From NCBI RefSeq assembly GCF_017939625.1, contig NZ_JAGKTC010000001.1, forward strand, positions 1,551,580-1,595,376: a stretch of DNA of 43,797 nucleotides. The letters run 5' to 3'. This DNA comes from Pseudoxanthomonas helianthi. GTDB lineage: Bacteria; Pseudomonadota; Gammaproteobacteria; Xanthomonadales; Xanthomonadaceae. Below, in pieces: positions 1 through 11,700 of the stretch; position 1 is the stretch's first letter, and every line of letters begins with the position of its first letter. The position numbers were made by a program, and so were the translations under genes. Under the pieces are notes generated by a model. It saw only the letters and a list, made by a program, of their open reading frames with translations, was not told where the DNA came from and made no database searches.

Positions 1-10
1 GTCTTTATCC

Positions 11-44
11 AAACCCCCGTCCGTTCGGACGGGGGTTTTCTTTT
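11..44 (+). terminator. Rho-independent terminator of a gene left of the window
   Basis: A GC-rich stem (CCCCCGTCC pairing with GGACGGGGG around a GTTC loop) is followed by a T-rich tract (TTTTCTTTT). The T tract is on the right and only three A residues lie on the left, so it acts on the + strand. It must end a transcript that begins upstream of this window. Confidence 0.85.
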
Positions 45-137
45 GCCTTCGCGAAAACGCATGTAGCCACGCCGGCGCAGGCCGGCGCGGGACGTACATT
101 CGTTCAGTGGAGGGCTAAGGCGCCGACCCCGATCGGG

Positions 138-494
138 TCAGCTCACGATCGACTCGATCAGCGCGCAAATCGCATGCCGCTTGCTCTTCGGCAAGCGGCG
201 AACCACCTCGAGCAGCCTGGCTTCCATCTCGTCGACGGCGTAGTCCATGGCGACAGCGGGAACCTCCGTTTCCGGACCCTGGGCGGGATGGCCACGGCCG
301 GTGGCGAGCCATTCGAATGGCACGTTGGTCGTGACGGAAATGGCAGCCAGGTGCTCGATGCTGGGGTGCGTGCCCCCATCGCGTTCCCATTGCGTCACCG
401 CGCTGCGGTGGACGCCAACGCGGCTGGCCAGCTCACCTTGGGACAGTCTCGCTAGGGTACGACATCGCCGTATGCGTAGAGCCATGGAAGCCAT
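138..494 (-). CDS. XRE-family helix-turn-helix transcriptional regulator
   Basis: A 118-aa protein with an N-terminal Cro/C1-type HTH at about residues 8-62; the core includes SQGELASRVGVHRSAVTQWE. The C-terminal part (about residues 83-118) is a predicted helix with alternating charged and hydrophobic residues, perhaps for dimerisation. The ATG at 494 has an AGGGGT sequence about 11 nt upstream; an in-frame ATG at 485 is an alternative start. It is transcribed away from the large surface-protein operon starting at 845, with 350 nt between the two starts. A local or autoregulatory role is therefore plausible but only inferred. No effector domain or peptidase is fused to it. The family assignment is firm and the target is unknown. 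Confidence 0.85.
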   Translation of the reverse strand: MASMALRIRRCRTLARLSQGELASRVGVHRSAVTQWERDGGTHPSIEHLAAISVTTNVPFEWLATGRGHPAQGPETEVPAVAMDYAVDEMEARLLEVVRRLPKSKRHAICALIESIVS

Positions 495-844
495 GAATGA
501 TTCTTACCCCTAGTTGAGTCTTATCCAACAAGTCCCGATCGCGCGCGGATGACAGCGATTCTTCCCGCATAGCAAAACTGTTCGAAAGTTGCGTGCTTCC
601 ACTTTCGTTTGCAGACAGATCAAGCATTTGCGCCACTCCAAAAAGCGACACTGCCAGAACTTCTTACTGCTCCCCAGCAGTAGAGCGTTTGCCTAACGCT
701 AGATATCACATTACTTAGTGATCGCAACAACAGCCGTACTCTTTCGTGCAAGGGCGCACAAATACGGTTGTGGCTGCCGTCAGGTACGACGGCAAACGTC
801 GGGAAGAAAGGACGCAGGGGGCTGACGTGGAAAGGGGGCCGTCG
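495..844. promoter_or_regulatory. Divergent intergenic region between the XRE regulator and the surface operon
   Basis: No convincing gene lies here. Several short inverted repeats are visible: AGCGTT/AACGCT at 684-700, TCAC/GTGA at 706-721 and GAAAGT/ACTTTC at about 583-605. The last 15 nt before the start of P1 carry a strong Shine-Dalgarno-like GGAAAGGGGG. I could not assign a convincing -35/-10 pair for the operon. The small palindromes are candidate operators for the divergent XRE protein, but nothing in the sequence proves it. Confidence 0.4.
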
Positions 845-2680
845 ATGAGTGCGAGACGCAACATGCCGCGCGGTGCGCGCTGCCTGATGGGGTTGCTGTT
901 CTTGGCGACAACCGCCTTTGCCCTTTTCCCGTCGCGCGTGCATGCGCAGGTCGGATGCACGAGCAATGCTTGCGTGACGGCGGGTCCCCGGCTGGCCTCG
1001 GTGGATTCCACACAGAGTCCGGTGCTCAACCTGTTGTTCCAGGCGCTGTTGCCGGGCACGTCCGTCAACCTGACCGTCCTGGATTGGAATGGGCTGGCGG
1101 GCGCGGATATCAATCTGAATGCATTGCTCGCCCAGCTCGGCACCAACCTGAGCTTGAGCGATCCAAGCCAGGTCCTGGCTGCCGATATCACCCTGGATCA
1201 GTTGCGCCTTGCGATGGCCCAGGTGCTGCAGGCGGACGGAAATACGGCTGCGGTCAATGCGTTGAACCTGCTCGCGCCCACTCTGGCAGGCGTGGCGGGA
1301 ACCATCAACTTGGGGGACTTCCTGCAAGTTTCCCTGCCCCCCGGATCGCTCGCGGACATCGACCTGGACGTTCTCGACCTGCTCACCGGATCGGTACAGC
1401 TGTACAACTTCGAGAACGTGCTCACCACGCCGACGCCGGTAACGGTCAATACCGCTGCGCTGGGATTGACCGGAGTCGCCAATGTGCAGCAATGGCTGCA
1501 GGTCGTGGAGCCGCCGGTCTATGTCTGCGGGCCGGTAGGAACGCAGTTCCACACGGCAGCGATCCGCGCGAAAAGCAATTTCGAAATCCTCAACGGCTTC
1601 AACCTGGCGCCCGTAGTGACTGCGATCAACAGCCTCGGCCTGTTGGGAGTGAGCAACCTGTCGCTGACCCAGGGCTTGCTGGAACTCGATGTGTATGCCG
1701 AGGTCGCCAGGGCGCAGGGCACCATCAGCCAGGTCAATGCGCTCGCACAGACCGTTACCGTGCAGGCGGAGCCCGGCATCGTCGACCTCTACATCGGCGA
1801 TCCCGGCATAGCCGGCCCCGCGGACGACGATGCGGTGTTCTTCAATCGCTCCGACAGCATCGATGCTGCCGACTTCGTGCGGCAGGACATCTCTTCGTTG
1901 AACCTCAGCTTCAACGTGAACATCCCCTTGGTGGGCGACGTCAGCGTGCAGGTGCCGCTGACCGTCTCCGCGCTCGCCATCGCCGAAGGCGATCCGGCAG
2001 TACAGACGTTGTCCTTCAACGGCCCCTATGCGGAAACCCAGACGATCACCTGCGGCACGCTTTGCGTCGGCAACCTGGTTACCAGCCTGGTCAACAACCT
2101 CAATCTGGATGTCCGCGCCGGCACCATCACGGCAACCGTGCTGGGCGTGCCGGTGTCGGGCGCGGTACTCACGAACATCGTCAACAATTTCGTGAACCCG
2201 ATGATCGGCGCCATCGAAGGCGCGCTGCAGGCGCAGACGACCACGATCATCCAGCCCGCGCTGAACGCGGTGCTCGGCGGCGTCCTTGATCCGTTGCTGG
2301 ACATGCTGGGGATCGGAATCGGCCAGGCCGTGGTCACCGTCGAAGGCATTGGCGTCGCGTGCACCGCCGACCTGGTCATCGCCAAGTCGGACGGCTCTGG
2401 CACCTATGCGCCAGGCGGCACCGCGACTTATGCGATCACCGTTTCGAACGCCGGGCCAGCCGCGGTCACGGGCGCCGCCGTCAGCGACACGCTGCCCAAC
2501 GGCGTGACGCTGTCGGGGCCATGGACCTGCGCGGTGACGCAGGGCACCGGCGCCTGCAGCCTCGCCACCGGGGGGAGTGCGGGCGATCAATCCGTCAATT
2601 TGACCGTCAACCTCGATGCCGGGGGACAGGCGACGATCAACGTACCCGTGACCTTCAGCGCCAATCCGGCGGCGTACTAG
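845..2680 (+). CDS. P1: secreted protein with C-terminal incomplete DUF11 domain
   Basis: A 611-aa protein. The ATG at 845 was chosen over an upstream ATG at 746 because it is preceded by GGAAAGGGGG and opens directly into a signal peptide (basic start, hydrophobic core GLLFLATTAFAL, cleavage after VHA at about residue 34). Residues about 35-505 are rich in Asn, Leu, Val and Thr; I do not recognise this region. Residues about 509-611 are a DUF11 (PF01345) Ig-like domain starting ADLVIAKSDGSG with the typical YAITVSNAGPAAV strand. The chain stops at VTFSANPAAY, so the usual last DUF11 segment (NTATV..P....DP...NN.ATD) is missing; that segment occurs at the N-terminus of the next gene product. 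It is first gene of the apparent operon P1-P2-P3, with 96 nt before P2. A tip or ligand-binding role is inference. Confidence 0.8.
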   Translation: MSARRNMPRGARCLMGLLFLATTAFALFPSRVHAQVGCTSNACVTAGPRLASVDSTQSPVLNLLFQALLPGTSVNLTVLDWNGLAGADINLNALLAQLGTNLSLSDPSQVLAADITLDQLRLAMAQVLQADGNTAAVNALNLLAPTLAGVAGTINLGDFLQVSLPPGSLADIDLDVLDLLTGSVQLYNFENVLTTPTPVTVNTAALGLTGVANVQQWLQVVEPPVYVCGPVGTQFHTAAIRAKSNFEILNGFNLAPVVTAINSLGLLGVSNLSLTQGLLELDVYAEVARAQGTISQVNALAQTVTVQAEPGIVDLYIGDPGIAGPADDDAVFFNRSDSIDAADFVRQDISSLNLSFNVNIPLVGDVSVQVPLTVSALAIAEGDPAVQTLSFNGPYAETQTITCGTLCVGNLVTSLVNNLNLDVRAGTITATVLGVPVSGAVLTNIVNNFVNPMIGAIEGALQAQTTTIIQPALNAVLGGVLDPLLDMLGIGIGQAVVTVEGIGVACTADLVIAKSDGSGTYAPGGTATYAITVSNAGPAAVTGAAVSDTLPNGVTLSGPWTCAVTQGTGACSLATGGSAGDQSVNLTVNLDAGGQATINVPVTFSANPAAY

Positions 2681-2776
2681 CGCTTGCCGTTGGCGCGACA
2701 TGGGCGACGCCGAAACCGAAACGTCTTCCCACGCGTCATGGCAGTGCCCTTCATCGCGAATTCGCAGGGCCTCGAT

Positions 2777-5700
2777 ATGGATACCGTGAAACCCAGCCTC
2801 AACAAGCAAAGAGACCTCCGGCTGGGAGGCGCGCCGCGATTGGCGGGCGCGCTGCGGGCAATTCGAATGCTGGCGGTTCTCGCGCTTTGGCTGGCGGCCG
2901 GCGCCGCGATGGCGCAGAACTTCCCGAATCCGCTGGTCAACACCGCGCGGATTGCAGTTCCCTCCAACACCACCGATCCCGCGCCCGGCAACAACACCGC
3001 AACGGACAGCAATGCCCTGGCGTTGTCCTCGGATCTGTCCATCGTCAAGACGCTGACGAGCGCATCGACTGCCCCTGCGGGTTCGACCGTCACCTACCAG
3101 ATCGTCGTCAGCAATGCCGGGCCTTCGAACGTCGCCGGCGCCACGATCACCGATACGGTCCCGCCGCAGTTGACCAACGTCAATTGGACCTGCGTTGCCG
3201 CGGGCACCTCTTCGTGCGGCACGACCAGCGGCACGGGCAACAGCATCAGCCTGACGGCGGACATCGCCGTCGGGCCCGCCAATACGATCACGTTGACGGT
3301 CAGCGGCACCGCCCCGGCATCCGGAACCATCGATGCGAACACCGCGACGGTCGCGCCGCCAGGCGGCACGACGGATCCGGATCCATCGGACGACACCAGC
3401 ACCACGCCGTCGGTCCCGGTCAGCGCCGTTTCCGATCTGTCGCTGGTGAAGACGCTGACCAGCGCTTCGCCGGCACCGGCAGGTTCGGCGGTTACTTACC
3501 AGATCGTGGTCAGCAACGCCGGGCCATCGGATGCCATCGGCGCCACGATCGTCGACACGGTTCCCGCGGAACTGACCGGCGTCAGCTGGACTTGCGTGGC
3601 GGCGGGGACTTCGTCGTGCGGCGTGGCCAGCGGTACCGGCAACGTCAATCTCACTGCGAACGTGGGCGCAGGTGCCGCCAATACGGTCACCATCACGGTT
3701 ACCGCCACCGCACCGGCGTCCGGCACCATCGGCGCGAATACGGCTACGGTGACACCGCCAGGCGGAACCACGGATCCGGATCCCGGCGACAACACCGATA
3801 CCGAAAACCCGGTCCCGGTCACGCCGACGGTTTCGATAAACAGTGCGAGCGCGGCGGAGGGCGATGCTGTCGTCTTCACCGTGAGCCTGTCCGGTCCGTC
3901 CGCCTCCGACGTGACCGTCACGTTGAACACGGCGAACGGTACCGCTACTGCGCCCGGCGACTACACCGCGCAGACCGGCGTGACCATCACTATTCCAGCC
4001 GGCAGCACAAGCGCGAGCGCCAGCGTGCCGACCGCCGAGGACGCGATCTTCGAGGGCAACGAGACCTTCACCGCCACGATCAGCAATCCGGCCAATGCCA
4101 CGATCGGAACGGCGACGGGTACCGGCACGATCACCGACGATGATCCCCAGCCAACGGTCTCCATCGACAGCCCGAGCACGGCAGAAGGCGACCCGATGGT
4201 GTTTGCGGTCAGCCTGTCGAATCCGAGCACCACGGATGTCACGGTGACGTTGAACACCGCCAACGGCACCGCGATCGAACCGGGCGATTACACCGCGCAA
4301 ACGGGGCTGACGGTCACCATCCTGGCCGGCAGCACGAGTACGACGGTCAGCGTACCGACCATCGAGGACGCGATCTTCGAAGGCAACGAGGCCTTCACCG
4401 CAACGATCAGCAACCCGACCGGCGCGACGATCGGGACGGCTTCCGGCACCGGCACGATCACCGACGACGAAGCCGCCCCGACATTGTCGATCGATGATGT
4501 CAGCGTCAACGAGTCGGCTGGCACGGCAACGTTCACGGTGACGCTGAGCGGGGCGAGCGCCACGCCGGTCACGGTGGATTACGCCACCGCGAATGGGACG
4601 GCGACCGCCGGCAGCGACTACACCGCAACCAGCGGCACGCTGACCTTTGCGCCCGGCGTCACCACCCAGACAATCAGTATCGCAATCATCAACGACGCCA
4701 CGGACGAGCCGGACGAAGTCTATTCCGTCAACCTGTCCAACGCGGTCGGGACCACGATCGTCGATGCCAGCGGCCTGGGCACGATTCTCGACGACGAGGC
4801 CCCGCCGGTGCTCAGTGTGGCCGATGTATCGGCGACCGAAGGCAGTCCGGCGCAGGTGGTGGTCAGCCTGTCGGCGCCGAGTGCAACGGACGTGACCGTG
4901 GTGTTGAACACCACGAACGGCACGGCGGTCGCACCCGGCGATTACACCGCACAAACAGGCTTAGTGGTCACGATCCCGGCCGGCCAGACCAGCGCGACGG
5001 TCCCGATCCCGACTGCGGCCGACACCTTGTTCGAAGGCAACGAAACGTTCTCGGTGACCTTGAGCAGTCCCACCGGCGCCACGCTGGGCGATGCCGATGC
5101 GGTGGTGACGATCACTGACGACGATACGCAACCGGTAGTGTCCATCGACAGCCCGAGTGCCGCCGAAGGCGACCCGATGGTGTTCACCGTCAGCCTGTCG
5201 AACCCGAGCGCCACGGACGTCACGGTCACGCTGAACACGGCCAATGGCACGGCGGTGGCCCCCGGCGATTACACGGCGCAAACCGGTGTGGTCGTGACCA
5301 TCCTGGCCGGTAGCACCAGCACGACGGTCAACGTGCCGACCATCGAAGACGCAATCTTCGAAGGCAACGAGAACTTCACCGCGACGCTCAGCAGTCCGGT
5401 GGGCGCCACGCTTGGCACCGCCACGGGCACCGCGACGATCACGGATGATGATGCGCAGCCCACGGTTTCCATCGACAGCCCGAGCACCACGGAAGGCGAC
5501 CCGATGGTGTTCACGGTCAGTCTGTCGAATCCGAGTACCACGGACGTCACGGTCACGTTGAACACGGCCAATGGCACGGCGGCGGCGCCCGGCGACTACA
5601 CCGCGCAAAGCGGACTGACGGTCACGATCCTGGCCGGAACCACGAGTGCGACGGTCAACGTGCCGACCATCGAAGACGCAATCTTCGAAGGCAACGAGAA

Positions 5701-8700
5701 CTTCACCGCGACGATCAGCAGTCCGGTGGGCGCCACCTTGGGCACTGCGACCGGCACGGCAACGATCACGGATGACGAGGCACAGCCCACGGTTTCCATC
5801 GACAGCCCGAGCGCTGCCGAAGGCGATCCGATGGTGTTCACCGTCAGCCTGTCGAGCCCGAGCGCCACCGATGTCACGGTCACGCTGAACACGGCCAATG
5901 GCACGGCGGTGGCCCCCGGCGATTACACGGCGCAAACCGGGGTGGTCGTGACCATCCTGGCAGGCAATACCAGCACGACAGTCAACGTGCCGACCATCGA
6001 AGACACGATCTTCGAAGGCAACGAGAACTTCGCCGCGACGATCAGCAACCCGGTCGGTGCTGCCTTGGGCACCGCTACCGGGACGGCAACGATCACGGAT
6101 GACGACGCACAACCCACGGTTTCCATCGACAGCCCGAGCGCGGCCGAAGGCGATCCGGTGGGCTTCACGGTCAGCTTGTCGAACCCGAGCGCCACGGACG
6201 TCACGGTCACGTTGAACACGACCAACGGCACGGCCAATGCGCCGGCAGATTACATCGCGCAAACCGGCCTGACGGTCACGATCGCGGCCGGCAGCACCAG
6301 CGCCACGGTTAACGTGCCGACTGTCGAGGATGCGCTTTTCGAAGGCAACGAGAACTTCACCGCGACGATCAGCAATCCGGTGGGTGCCGCGCTGGGTACT
6401 GCCACCGGCACCGGCACGATCACCGACGACGAAGCCGCCCCGACGCTGTCGATCAACGATGTCAATGTCGGCGAATCGGCGGGCACGGCGACTTTCACCG
6501 TGAGCCTGAGCGGGGCGAGCGCCACGCCGGTCACCGTGGACTACGCCACCGCGAACGGCACGGCGACCGCCGGCAGCGACTACACCGCGACCAGCGGCAC
6601 GCTGACCTTCGCACCCGGCATCACCAGCCAGACCATCGCGGTCGCGATCACCAACGACAACGTCGATGAGCCGGACGAGACCTTCACCGTCGCGTTGAGC
6701 AATGCAAGCGGATCGGCGATCGTCGACGCCAGCGGGCTGGGCACCATCGTCGACGACGAGGGCACGCCGACGATATCCATCGACAGTCCAAGCACCGCCG
6801 AAGGCGACCCGATGGTGTTCACCATCAGCCTGTCGGCGCCGAGCGCCACACCGGTCACGGTGACATTGAATACCACCGACGCCACTGCAGTCGCCCCGGG
6901 CGACTACACCGCGCAAACGGGCCTGACGCTGACGATCCCCGCCGGCAGCACGAGTACGACGGTCAGCGTGCCGACCATCGAAGATGCGATCTTCGAAGGC
7001 AACGAGACCTTCACCGCAACGCTCAGCAATCCGGTCGGAGCCGCTTTGGGAACCGCCGCCGGAACGGCAACGATCACGGATGATGAAACCACGCCGGTGC
7101 TCAGCGTGGCCGATGTATCGACGACCGAGGGCAGTCCGGCGCAGGTGCAGGTCAGCCTGTCGGCGCCGAGTGCGACGGACGTGACGGTGGTGTTGAACAC
7201 CGGCGACGGCACGGCGACATCGCCGGCCGACTACACCGGCCAGACCAACCTGGTGGTCACGATCCCGGCTGGCCAGACCAGCGTTACCGTGCCGATCCCG
7301 ACCGTGGCCGATGCGCTGTTCGAAGGCGACGAGAATTTCACGGTGACGTTGAGCGGTCCGACGGGCGCCACGTTGGGCGATGCCGATGCGACGGTGACGA
7401 TCACCGACGACGAAGCCGCGCCGACATTGTCGATCAACGACGTCAGCGTCGGCGAAGCCGCCGGGAGCGCGACCTTCACGGTGAGCCTCAGCGGGGCAAG
7501 CGCCACGCCGGTCACGGTGAACTATGCAACCGCGGACGGCACGGCGACCGCAGGCAACGACTACGCCGCAAGCAGCGGCACGCTGACCTTCGCGCCGGGC
7601 ACGACGACGCAAACCCTCGCAGTGCCCGTCATCAATGACGCGGTCTTCGAAGGCAGCGAGAACTTCACCGTTGGCTTGTCCGGCTCGAGCGGGGCGACGA
7701 TTGCCGACGCCAGTGGCCTGGGCACGATCACCGACGACGAAAGCCAGCCGACCATCTCCATCGACAGTCCGAGCGCCGCCGAAGGCGATCCGATGGTGTT
7801 CACGGTCAGCCTGTCGGCGCCGAGCGCCAACCCGGTATCGGTCACGCTGAACACGGCCAACGGCACGGCGGTTGCTCCGGGCGACTACACCGCACAGGTC
7901 GGCCTTGCGGTCACCATCCCGGCGGGCATCACGAGCACGACCGTCAGCGTGCCGACCATCGAGGACGCGCTGTTCGAGGGTAGCGAGGCCTTTACCGCGA
8001 CGCTCAGCAATCCGGTGGGCGCCACCCTGGGCGCCGCCAGCGGTACGGCAACGATCACCGATGACGAGGTCCCGCCAGTGCTCAGTGTGGCCGATGTATC
8101 GGCAACCGAAGGCAGCCCGGCGCAGGTGGTGGTCAGCTTGTCGGCACCCAGCGCGGCGGACGTGACCGTGGTGTTGAACACCACCAACGGCACGGCGGTC
8201 GCACCCGGCGATTACACCGCACAAACAGGCGTGGTGGTCACGATCCCGGCCGGCCAGACCAGCGCGACGGTCCCGATTCCGACCACGGCCGATACGTTGT
8301 TCGAAGGCAACGAAACGTTCTCGGTGACCTTGAGCAGCCCGACCAGCGCCACGCTGGGCGATGCCGATGCGGTGGTGACGATCACTGATGATGACGCGCA
8401 ACCGGTGGTGTCCATCGATAGCCCGAGCGCAGCCGAAGGCGAGCCGATGGTATTCACGGTCAGCCTGTCGAACCCGAGCGCCACGGACGTGACGGTCACG
8501 CTGAACACGGCCAATGGCACGGCGGTTGCCCCGGGCGACTACACCGCGCAAAGCGGTCTGACGGTAACGATCCTGGCCGGAACCACGAGTGCGACGGTCA
8601 ACGTGCCGACCATCGAAGACGCGATCTTCGAAGGCAACGAGAACTTCACCGCGACGCTAAGCAGTCCGGTGGGCGCCACGCTTGGCACCGCCACGGGCAC

Positions 8701-11700
8701 CGCGACGATCGCCGAAGACGATGTCGCGCCGACACTGTCGATCAATGACGTCAGCGCAAGCGAGTCGGCGGGCACGGCGACGTTCACGGTGACCCTGAGC
8801 GGAGCCAGCGCCACGCCGGTCACGGTGGATTATGTCACCGCGAATGGCACGGCGGCCGCGGGCAGCGATTACGCCGCGGGCAGCGGCACGCTGACCTTCG
8901 CACCCGGTGTCACGACCCAGACGATCAGCGTCGTGATCAACGACGACGCCACGGACGAGCCGGACGAAACCTACACCTTGGGTCTCTCCAACGCGGTTGC
9001 AGCCACTATCGCGGACAACAGCGGCCTCGGTACGATCGTCGATGACGACATCCGCGTAATCGATGCGGTAGCGGACGCCGCGAGCTCCGTGCCGGGTACG
9101 GGCGGCACGAATGTCATCAACGTGCTGGCCAACGACACGCTCGACGGCGCGCCGATCAATCCGGCCGATGTGGTGGTCACGCCGACCGGCAACGGGCCGC
9201 TGACGATCAACGCCGATGGCAGCGTCGATGTCGCGCCGAACACGCCGGCCGGCACCTACACGGCGACCTACCAGATCTGCGAAGCCGCGAATCCGGCCAA
9301 CTGCGATTCCGCGACTGTATCCATCACCGTGGTTGCAGCCGCGGTCGTCGCCAACGACGACACCGGGAGCCTCGCCTCCGGCGCCGCCGGCGGCACCGCG
9401 GTGGCCAACGTGCTCGGCAACGATACCGTCGGCGGCGCCACGGCAACGACGTCGCAGGTGCTGCTGAGCCAGCAGTCCAGCAGCCATGCGAACGTGACGC
9501 TGGACACCGCCACTGGCGCGATCCTCGTCGCGCCCGGAACGCCGGCCGGCACCTACACGGTGACGTACCAGATCTGCGAAGCGCTGAACCCCTCCAATTG
9601 CGATACCGCGACGGTATCCATCACCGTGGCGGCCGCGGCGATCGTCGCCAACGACGACAACATCGGACCGATACCGGGTTCCAGCGGCGGCAGCAACGTC
9701 GCCAACGTGCTGGCCAACGACACGCTCGGCGGCGCTTCGATCAACCCGGCCGACGTGGTGGTCACGCCGACCGGCAACGGGCCGCTGACGATCAATCCCG
9801 ACGGCAGCGTGGACGTGGCGCCGAATACGCCGGCGGGCACCTATAGCGCCAGCTACCAGATCTGCGAACGCCTGAACCCGTCCAACTGCGACAGCGCCAC
9901 CGTGACCATTACGGTCGCCGCCGCGGTCATCGATGCGGTCGACGACAACGCCACCGCAACGCCGGTGAACGGCAGCGTGGGCGGAACCGCGCTCGCTTCG
10001 GTGCTGGCGAACGACAGGCTGGGTGGCGCGGCAGCGACCGTGGGCAACGTGACGCTGGACTTCGTCTCCTCGACCCACGCCAACGTCACGCTCGATGCGG
10101 CCACGGGGGCGGTACGGGTCGCCGCGGGTACGCCGGCGGGCACGTACACGCTGACGTATCGCATCTGCGAGCAGCTCAACCCCGCCAACTGCGACACGGC
10201 AGTCGCGACCATCGCCGTCTCGGCGGCCGTGATCGCGGCGAACAACGACGCCGCAGGTCCGATCACCGGTTCGAGCGGCGGCACCAACGTGGCCAATGTG
10301 CTGGCCAACGACACGCTTGGCGGCACGCCGGTCGACCTCGTCATGGTGGTGTTCACGCCGGGCAGCAGCGGCCCGCTGACGATCAACCCTGATGGCAGCG
10401 TGGATGTCGCGCCGGACACGCCGACCGGCAACTACACCGCGACCTACCAGATCTGCGAACGCCTGAACCCGACCAACTGCGCCAGCGCCAGCATCACGGT
10501 GAGCGTGCAGGGCGACCCGGTCGCGCTGCGCCTGACCATGACCGCCGCGCAACGCACGGTGCGGGTCGGCGACCTGGTGCGCTACACCCTGCGCATCGAC
10601 AACATCGGCGAAACGGACGCGGTGCAGGTCGAGCTGGCCGGCCGCCTGCCGGAAGGCTTCACGCTGGTGGCGAACTCGCTGCAGGTGGCCGACGACGACA
10701 CGGATGGCACGCTGCTCAACGCCAGTCCGTTGCGGATCGGCGGCCTGGACATCCCCGTCGGGCGCAGCGCCACCGTGATCTACGTGCTGCGCGTCGGTGC
10801 GGGCGTTGGCGCTGGCATCCATACCAACCGCGCGGTCGTTCGCGATGGCCTCGGCGCCGCGATCAGCAATGAGGCGACCGCGGACGTGGAGGTCGCCGGC
10901 GATCCCATGCTCGACGACAGCCTGATCATCGGCAGCGTGTTCAACGACGCCAACGGCAACGGCCGGCAGGATGCGGGCGAACGCGGATTGCCGGGCGTGC
11001 GCCTGGGCACCGTCGAAGGGCTGCTGATCGAAACCGACCAGTACGGCCGCTTCCATCTCGTCGGCATCGATGGCGGTCGCTGGGCACGCGGGCGCAACTT
11101 CCTGATCAAGGTGGACGCCAGCACGCTGCCGCCGGGAAGCCGCTTCACCACCGAGAACCCGCGCGTGCTGCGCATCACCCCCGGCGTGCCGGTGCGCTTC
11201 GACTTCGGTGTGCAGGTGCCGGGCATGCCGCTGGGCGGCGGCAAGACCGAGGTGAACATCGACCTGGGCCAGGTGTTGTTCGAAAGCCGCAGCGCGACCG
11301 TGCCGGCGGAGCACCTGCCGGTGATCGACCGAATCGCCGACCGCTTGCGCGAAGCGAAGGGCGGCAGCGTGGCGATCACCGCCAATGCCGACGACATGGT
11401 GCTGGCGTTCCATCGCGCCGAGGCGGTGCGCGATGCGCTCGACCAGCGCCTGTCGCCGGAGTTGCGCCAAGCCACCCGCATCGAACTGCGTGCGCAGGTC
11501 GACGGCCTCGATGCCCTGGTCACGCTGGACAAGGACATCCAGTTGGGCGAGCTGCTGTTCGACACGGACAAGGCCGCGATCAAGCCGCAGTACCAACCGT
11601 TGCTGGCCGCCATCGCCCAGCGCGTGCAGGCGATGCCGAACACGGTCGTGGCCATCTCCGGATACGCCGACGTGCGTGGCACCGCGGAGCACAACCTGCG

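Noticed and set aside
2680..2915. P1 and P2, or P2 and P3, as one gene broken by a frameshift or sequencing error
   Set aside because: Each downstream protein has its own complete signal peptide, and P3 also has a clear Shine-Dalgarno. Restoring the frame would place signal peptides in the middle of a domain. An ancient gene fission remains possible and is noted in the findings.
2359..4143. A 594-codon + strand frame spanning the P1/P2 junction
   Set aside because: It is out of frame with both recognised proteins and yields low-complexity Arg/Gln/His sequence. It is a shadow of P2.
620..4954. A 1444-codon open frame on the minus strand opposite P1 and P2
   Set aside because: Its product is Arg- and Gly-rich with no recognisable domain, no signal and no Shine-Dalgarno. 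It is the mirror frame of G+C-rich repetitive coding sequence. The same applies to the 1196- and 1193-codon frames at 4961-8551 and 8657-12238.
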